Origin: Meconema thalassinum
Taxonomy: Eukaryota; Arthropoda; Insecta; Orthoptera; Tettigoniidae
DNA: 64,000 bases
Assembly (NCBI GenBank): GCA_946902985.2
Contig: OX336389.2
Span: 130,049,572-130,113,571 of the forward strand
Direction of reading: 5' to 3'
A program made the position numbers and the translations under genes. This document shows positions 58,099-64,000 of this stretch, piece by piece. Numbering within the stretch: position 1 is the stretch's first letter; each line of letters begins with the position of its first letter. The notes beneath the pieces were generated by a model. It was not told the origin of the DNA. It saw only the letters and a list, made by a program, of their open reading frames with translations, and searched no databases.

Positions 58099-59121
58099 AT
58101 TACATGACAGTTCCCCACACTGACACTTCCACACACTGCCCAAAATACTGACACTTCCACACAGTCCTTGGACGCGGCTACCTGTTTAATGACTCAGAAA
58201 TATTCCCGACTGACTGTTCCACACACATCCCCCCACCCCTAATGCTATAGGCTTCAGTGATCATCCTTACAGCCGCACCTGTGACAATGCACCTTAACAT
58301 AATACTCATTTGGAGTGAAGAAAAGCGCTCGGTCTATGTACTTCATTACATACCACGGTCTCGAAAATATAATTGTGATGTAGTGTAATTTCCACCAAAA
58401 TAAAATAAATGCAGAGTCTGATTTCCATCACACTTTATCCAGGCTGTCGACTGGCAAAATAATAACAAAACCGATCAGTTCGGTGTTATCATTTTGGCGT
58501 GTTTAAAATCAGCTTTCTAGGCTTCGTCAGTTGTTTTGTATTTTTTATTTATTTTTGTTTGTTTTTGTTTTGTTTTTTGTTTTTGTCATATTTGTTCAAC
58601 AATAATATTAACCTACTCCATTTTCTGTGAATAGGCAACTTCCTTCAGAAAACTTTTCATATTTTTGTCATTTTCGAACTTTTTCTGAATGTCCAGTTTG
58701 ACATATTTTTGTCTTTTTTTTTCCCTTCCATGTTGAGCTCGGCCTTTAAAAATGCGCAGTTTGTCTTCTCAGCTTCCGTCTTGAACACTTTGACAACCTC
58801 TTTTAATTTGGGGTGATGTCTCCCGACAAGATTGTTGAGTCGGTTATTCCAACCCTCAACAGCATTCGTTGACCTGTTTCGTGCTTGGTGGCAGTTCCAC
58901 ATCTCGATTGGAATGTCTTGGTTATCTAGCCAGTTGTCAACGAAGTAGGCAACTTGATCTTTTCCATAGTAGCCTAGGGGGAGAGGGGAGATGTGTGTGG
59001 AAATGTCAGTCGAGATTATTTCTGAGTCATTAAACAGGTAGCCACGTCCAAGGGCTGTGGGGAAGTGTCAGTATTTTGGGCAGTGTGTGGAAGTGTCAGT
59101 GTGGGGAACTGTCCGGACACC
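58099..59121 (-). mobile_element. Mutator-like (MULE) element with ~110-125-bp TIRs
   Basis: Left 58107-58224 (cagttccccacactgacact onward) and right about 58993-59112 are inverted copies over ~115 bp, including tgcccaaaatactgac and ggtagccacgtcc/ggacgcggctacc. The 10-mer gttattcacg occurs at 58089-58098 and 59122-59131, the TSD size expected for MULEs, though the outermost ~8 bp of the two ends match poorly. It contains a MULE transposase fragment on the minus strand. Confidence 0.65.
58657..58985 (-). pseudogene. MULE transposase C-terminal fragment
   Basis: The minus strand reads FVDNWLDNQDIPIEMWN.. RSTNAVEGWNNRLNNLVGRHHPKLKEVVKVFKTE. This is the R.NN..EGW...L...G..HP......I/FK.E block that closes the MULE transposase domain (as in FLYWCH-linked MULEs). 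No stop from about 58985 to 58657, but the DDE core upstream is missing. Presumably cut by deletion within the element. Confidence 0.7.
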
Positions 59122-59193
59122 GTTATTCACGCTATGTTTAATCACTGCTACTTGCGTTAGTTTCAATTGTGAAATCGTACGGGTCAGTAGTGT

Positions 59194-59401
59194 TATGACG
59201 GAAGTGAAGAAAAAAAGAGTGATACATTCTGAGGGTAAGCAAATAATAAGGAACGTGATTGAGGGATGTGATGAAGAAGCTAGAAACAAGTGTATAAAAC
59301 TTCCACTGAGTCAGGCAACTGCAAGAGCTGCCGATTATACAGGGGTTTCTGAAGCAACAATCAAAAGAATCAAACTTAGTAATTTATGTTTATCTAATTA
59401 A
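59194..59401 (+). pseudogene. Possible transposase N-terminal HTH
   Basis: The ATG at 59194 starts MTEVKKKRVIHSEGKQIIRNVIEGC, then SQATARAADYTGVSEATIKRIK, a helix-turn-helix like those at the N-terminus of pogo/Tc1-type transposases in insects, and stops at 59401. No catalytic part follows. It may alternatively be one exon of a host DNA-binding gene; no splice-site evidence supports that. Confidence 0.4.
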
Positions 59402-59435
59402 AATATTATTGTAATGCCAGTAGATTCGGATAACA

Positions 59436-59530
59436 AACGTGCAAATGCGAAAAAAAAAACCACGTGCGGATGCGGGGCAGATGAGGATTACAGTAGTGCG
59501 GATGCGGATAACGTTTTGTTTATCTAAGCG
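59436..59530. repeat. Fragment related to the hAT-like satellite element
   Basis: Contains gtgcggatgcggggcagatg and gtgcggatgcggataacg, the complement of the ATCCGCATCCGCAC motifs at 8265-8275 and 8641-8655. It appears to be a short relic of the same element type without the amplified array. Confidence 0.5.
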
Positions 59531-59805
59531 CGAATACACATTCTAAACTTGAGCTATAATATTACTTAGAAATTATTACTGTGCTGTGTCCACACCATCC
59601 ACACTCACACGCAAAAAAAAAGCCCGTGTTTGCCACACAGCCTGTGTGGAGTTGAGCCCATACGTATCTGAGGTTGGCACTATTGTCGTTCGTGCAGAGG
59701 CCAGCTGACTCCAGCTGACTCATTGAATTCCTGCCACGGATCTTGAGCTGGGTGACGGACATTACGTACCCGTCGCAGGATTTGATTTCTAAGGGTAACA
59801 AAATA

Positions 59806-60324
59806 CAGGGTCATCAAAAAGGTGGCCTTAAATTTGATTTGTAATAGCTCAGGCTGTAATAAAGATAATTTAATTATTTTTACACCAAAAGATAGAGAAA
59901 ATCATAGAGTTTTGTTTACCTATTTGGTAGGTTTCGATGTGAGCTCCGTCTGTGGCACGACACACATCCAAGCGATAGTCCACCTCCGCCCAGGTCCGCT
60001 GAATTATGTCAGGAGTCACAGTTGCTATCGCGTCGGTGATTCGTTCCTTTAGGTGTTGCAGGCACTGGATATTTTGAGCGTAAACAATGTTTTTTTTATG
60101 TAGCCCCAAAAGAAAAACTCCGAAGGAGTTAAGTCAGGGCTCCTTGGAGGCCACGCAAGATGGCGCTTGCGCATGCGCACAGCTCACCACAAGGTCAGCC
60201 CAGTGGCGGTGTTAAAACTCGAACACTTTGACTGCGTTATCACGTTTGTTTGAGCATAGATCGCTTAGCGATATATATTTTACAATTACAAATCAAAAGT
60301 AAGACCACTTTTTTTATGATCCCG
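59806..60324 (-). mobile_element. TA transposon, deletion derivative with transposase tail
   Basis: The left CAGGGTCATCAAAAAGGTGG and right (complement CGGGATCATAAAAAAAGTGG) are inverted over ~45 bp. TA lies at 59804-59805 and 60325-60326. Length 519 bp. The interior keeps only the C-terminal part of a DDE transposase on the minus strand (see 59905-60160). Confidence 0.82.
59905..60160 (-). pseudogene. Mariner-like (DDE) transposase C-terminal remnant
   Basis: The minus strand starts with a frameshifted PPRSPDLTPS-FFFWG-like stretch (60160 to about 60110), then NIVYAQNIQCLQHLKERITDAIATVTPDIIQRTWAEVDYRLDVCRATDGAHIE. This is the usual end of insect mariner-like transposases (third catalytic Asp region, then the DYRLDVCR..GAHIE tail). 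At least one frameshift near 60110. Confidence 0.78.
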
Positions 60325-60326
60325 TA

Positions 60327-60599
60327 TAACGTTCAGGAGACTGGTGACAGGGGTTAGCTAGACTGTAGGACCTTGTTTGGTCAACACCCGTGCAATTTCC
60401 CAATTTTCTCCCAGCTTAGCTCTGCACTTGACCTTGAGAGCACAGTGGTAGGAGAGGGGCGTGGAGCGGTGCACAAATCGTGCTGAATACTCCCCTGTCG
60501 AAGAATATTGACGCGCGACAATAGTATGTTCTCTCGGACATTACTAGTCTAAGCCAGGGCTGACATGCGAAACTAAATGCATGGCTGGGGGGGGCGAAA
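60327..60599. other. Unassigned
   Basis: ggaccttgtttggtcaacac at 60370 resembles 36590; no coding motif. Confidence 0.35.
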
Positions 60600-60965
60600 A
60601 TAATATAATTTCGCCGGGAGCGCGATATTCGGGAGCGAAATTATAATGATTGTAGACTAATAATTAAATCGAAGTGAAACTTAATTCGAAGCGAAATAAG
60701 TTTCGTCACAGACTTTTAATTTCGCTCCCGTCGCGAAATTAATTTCGATCCAGACTTTTAATTTCGCTCCCGGCGCGAGTATAATTTCGTTCCAGACATT
60801 TAATTTCCCTCCGGGCGGGAAATTAATTTCGTTCCAGACTTTTAATTTTATCTCCCGGCACGAAATTAATTTCTTTCCTGACTTTAAATTTCGCTCCGGG
60901 CGCGAAATAAAAATCGTTACAGACTTTTAATTTCGTTCCCGAAGCGAAATAAAATTCCTAAACGG
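60600..60965. repeat. ~42-bp tandem repeat of alternating palindromes
   Basis: About six to seven diverged units of the type gacttttaatttcgctcccg plus gcgcgaaattaatttcg (starts near 60711, 60752, 60794, 60837, 60880 and 60921). Each unit contains a self-complementary AATTTCG..CGCGAAATT arm. Non-coding. 60966-61416 is AT-rich with no recognised feature. Confidence 0.75.
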
Positions 60966-61416
60966 TATTTAGTTTTGACCCCTGACGTGAATTTAAAATG
61001 CATGAAACATTTTATTTCGTTGTTGAAATTGAAATATATTCGTTCCGAGAATTAAATAATGTTCGGTACGATGTTCAAAGTCCCGAAGTTGGTAACAGTA
61101 TTAGCGTAGACCACCCGTAGCATATACCAAAATGCTGGACTGCAACAGCAACGTGAGTCATTCAATGGTCATCACTCCAGTGTAGGAGAAAGTCAGTGCT
61201 ATGGCATCAACATCAGCTTCGTCGTTGACTGATCCCCGGACTCGGGGCCAGCCTTCCCTGTGGTTCATAACACAGTACTTTGTGTACAATGAGGCAACAA
61301 GTACCTCTACCATTTCCATAGCGGACAAGAAAACTAATGTGCCGTGCGGACAGACATTGAAGGTAAGTGAACAACTCCCATTTGGCTGCGTCGTCTGGGG
61401 GTGCCGTCCCATTATA

Positions 61417-62624
61417 CAGGGTGATTCATAATTCCAAGTACAAACTTCTTGGAGTTGTAGAGGGGACTAAGTAGATCACATTTTGATTAGGAACCCATGT
61501 CCGGACATGTAGACTATCGTTTCGATACCAAATCAGTTTGACTCGATTGCACATATCCAACTTCACTACAGACACGTATACACTACAAGAGTTGTTCCAC
61601 GTGGCTACCCTGCTGCTTATTATACAACGTGTACCTGCGCAGCATGTCGTCATACACACATCCCACGAGTCCTGGTGTGTGTTCAATAATGTGCGCTGCC
61701 GCAAGAACGCGTGCAACAAGATCTTCTTCCGACTCGACAGGAGTCTTATAAACAAGGTTCTACATGTGGCCCCACTGGAAAATGTTGAGGGGAGTTAAAT
61801 CTGGCAATCGAGGTGGCCACGAAATTGGACCAACTCAACCTATCCATCTTTCCCCGAATGTTTGGTTGAGATGTTCGCGGACTGCACGTGCAAGTGCGCT
61901 GGTGCGCCATCATGTCGGTACCACATTTGCTGACGTAGTGCCAATGGCAAATCTTCTTGCAGGAAGAGGACCCGTTTGTCGGTACGGAAGAAGGTACGAC
62001 CCAATCAGATGGCCATCAAGGATACCAGCCCATACATTGATGCCGAACCGTTGCTGAAATCCACGTGGCTGTGGGAATGCAGATTTTCTTCAGCCCAAAT
62101 GTAACAGTTTCAACAGTTATAAACAGATTCCCTGGTGAATTGAGCTTCATCGGTGAAAAGAACGTGACGCGGAAAGTGGGTTGTGTTAATAGACTGGTGT
62201 AGAAATCAAGCACAGAAGTTGGCACTTGGCGCGAAATCTGCCGGGCCCATTCCTTGAACTTTCTGTGGGTGGAAAGGGTGGTGTTGCTAGTCGCGCAATA
62301 CAAGCCAGACGCTCGATTGGGACCCTTTCACGGCATCGGCAATGTTTCACGTACTCATCGACGGGTCCTCTTCTACGTGAGGGAGGACGTCCTCTTCAAA
62401 GTCGATAGTGTGACGCGTCTGTGGAGCACCACAATCCACCCTCCTCGTTTGAAATGTACCAGTTTCTCGCAGTCTTTATTGTAGTTTCACAAAAATGTAT
62501 GTGATGGGGTCGGGCGATGCGGAAAACGTTCATGATAAATGCGTTGTGCAACTCGACCATTATGTCAAGCTTAGCCGTACATTAGTAACATCTCGGTGTA
62601 CTCATCAAAAGTGTATGCCACCAT
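61417..62624 (-). pseudogene. DUF4817/mariner-like transposase, nearly full span but decayed
   Basis: The minus strand starts at an ATG (62622-62624): VAYTFDEYTEMLLMYG.., QRIYHERFPHRPTPSH (N-terminal HTH). It continues with HVLFTDEAQFTRESVYNC and a WAEEN box (first catalytic Asp near 62150), HLIGSYLLPYR, WYRHDGAPAH (second Asp), LPDLTPLN (third) and VYKTPVESEEDLVARVLAAA, TPGLV. Several stops and frameshifts occur throughout. At the downstream edge, TA (61415-61416) then CAGGGTGATTCATAATTCCA is the element's TIR; the other TIR was not found. The most complete transposase of this type in the window. Confidence 0.85.
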
Positions 62625-62908
62625 TCGGTACTGCTGAATGACTGGATCACAACTGCTGTCAAAGCGGACTCACTGTCATTACCGTTTGTAAACGAACAGA
62701 CGACACGTTTTCATTGGACCGCTGTCTAATCAAAATAAATACGCCCAACTAAGCGGGGCTGATGAACAAGATGTCCCAAGCCCATTAATTGAAAAACAAA
62801 TGCAATAATTCTGAAATGTGTTAAGACAAAAATCTTTTGAAATGCAAGGTCTAGAGAATTTTCAAGTCTATCCTGTCTGGTGGAGCTGATTAAGTGTCGT
62901 TGCTGATT
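62625..62908. other. Probable 5' flank of the 61417-62624 element
   Basis: May contain that element's 5' UTR; no TIR or other feature recognised. Confidence 0.3.
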
Positions 62909-63300
62909 GATTTAATGGCTTTGCGACATCGTGGTCATGTAGCCCCGTGTACTTGGGTATGTGTGAGTGGGCGTCCGCATGTGGGATTTGTCTGATAACC
63001 TGTGTTATTGTGATGGCCGTACTTTTAATTCAGTTTAGGATTGTGAAGGACACAGCCATGGCCTTAAGTTAGGAACCTTCCAGTCATTTGCCTGGAGTAG
63101 AAGTGGGAAATTATAGAAAACCACTTCCAAGATGGCTGAGATGGAAATCAAACCCACCTTTTCATAATTTTCCCTCGCGAGGCTGAGTGTACCCCGTTCC
63201 AGCCCCCAGACAAGAATTAATATATCTTGGCAGAGCTGGGAAACGAACTCGGACCTCCGAGGTGACAAACCAAGAATGCTAGCCACTAGCTGAATAACAA
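62909..63300 (-). mobile_element. tRNA-derived SINE (family E)
   Basis: Complement of the family at 19500: gctttgcgacatcg and gccccgtgtacttgg at the left (tail side), gaaaaccacttcc and ggcagagctgggaaacgaac in the body, and the head at the right with GTGGCTAGCATTCTTGG and a B-box-like GGTCCGAGTTCG. TSD not resolved. Confidence 0.75.
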
Positions 63301-64000
63301 GTGACGAAATAGCAACCTTCAAGTCCATGGAGAGTAAATACTCCCCAGACTTCGAGAATATAACTAAGAAAGCAATGGTTAATCCGGATGTAATTCTGTC
63401 TCTGTACATCCCTTGGTGATGAAATGTTACTCTGCTGTAGATTGCAGCAATGTCTGCTAATAATTTATGGTTTAATACAGAAAATAATTTTTGTAACCAC
63501 TTTGGGTTGGCTTGCGTCTGTTTAACAGTTTTGTATTTAAGTCAGTTGCCATTTCTGCAAATATATCATTACGTTCATTTTCTTGCTTAGTGATAAACTA
63601 TTTTTTTCCTTCAGCGCTCTCCAGTTTTAATGTCTTTTCGTGCGCCCGGCTCGCTCCTTCATTCACCATGCAAGCTTGATGACGCCATTAGAGGCCCAGA
63701 GGCCCAGGGGGAAGATGTGCAGGCAGTATGCGTAGGGTACGATGCATCACCACTTGTCATCATATATCTCAGAGCTCGACGGCTCGGGGAGCTAAAACCT
63801 TGTAATAAACACTACACTTCACTTCTTTGCTTCATTCCCGACTGTCTGTGCTCGCTGCGACAAACTCCGTCTCTAATCAAAGACTGACGGATATACGTAT
63901 GTATTTGCATTCTTTATCAATATTCATGTTTATAAATGACGGGTACATAGAGGAACACATGACATACAACAACTACAAGGTCATATGAACGTCACCAAGA
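63301..64000. other. No recognisable feature
   Basis: Short open frames only (the longest 85 codons at 63630-63887, unrecognised). Nothing assignable up to the window end. Confidence 0.4.

Overview
This window looks like intergenic DNA from a large, repeat-rich arthropod genome, most plausibly an insect. A cockroach, termite, cricket or other polyneopteran is a guess from the mixture of elements, not something the sequence proves. I see no convincing host gene. Nearly everything recognisable is a mobile element: TA-flanked mariner/Tc1-like elements, including several with DUF4817-type transposase N-termini; one hAT-like and one Mutator-like element; Penelope-like retroelement ends with GIY-YIG nuclease domains; LINEs; and tRNA-derived SINEs whose A/B boxes and target-site duplications (TSDs) can be read directly. 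No operons, bacterial signals, CRISPR arrays or phage genes are present.

Layout. 1-5.5 kb: a SINE, a 374-bp TA MITE, a 1.45-kb inverted-repeat element with 8-bp TSD, and copy 1 of a 1-kb DUF4817 transposon. 6.1-8.7 kb: a hAT-like element swollen by about 67 copies of a 32-bp satellite with higher-order periods. 9-17.4 kb: SINEs, a Penelope GIY-YIG fragment at 10.5 kb, a palindromic mariner derivative at 12.0 kb and copy 2 of the DUF4817 transposon at 13.5 kb. 17.8-19.5 kb: a 145-bp-arm palindrome abutting a 69-bp minisatellite. 20.9-22.1 kb: an element built of ~420-bp repeats, with an inverted copy at 40.8-42.0 kb.

23,341-35,129 is the centrepiece: an LTR retrotransposon on the minus strand with two ~4.3-kb LTRs (TG...CA, GTAC TSD) and an interior of only ~3.2 kb that encodes a gag protein and no protease, reverse transcriptase, RNase H or integrase. 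It is a TR-GAG-like non-autonomous element with giant LTRs. It appears to sit inside the 3' part of a Penelope-like element (35.2-35.9 kb on one side, probably 22.7-23.3 kb on the other).

36-47 kb holds further MITEs, SINE fragments and a nested set of three elements (45,762-46,855). 47.3-52.3 kb is a nearly full-length two-ORF LINE (ORF1 with RRM-like domain and zinc knuckle; ORF2 with APE endonuclease, RT and C-terminal CCHC) broken by frameshifts. 53-64 kb holds SINEs, RTE-like RT fragments in opposite orientations, mariner fragments, a long-TIR Mutator-like element, two more mariner-like pseudogenes and a 42-bp tandem array.

How the parts relate: the DUF4817, mariner, MITE and SINE copies seen here lack working transposase or RT and would depend on enzymes supplied elsewhere. 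The same applies to the gag-only LTR element, which would need pol in trans. All family names rest on reading motifs by eye; no database search was run.
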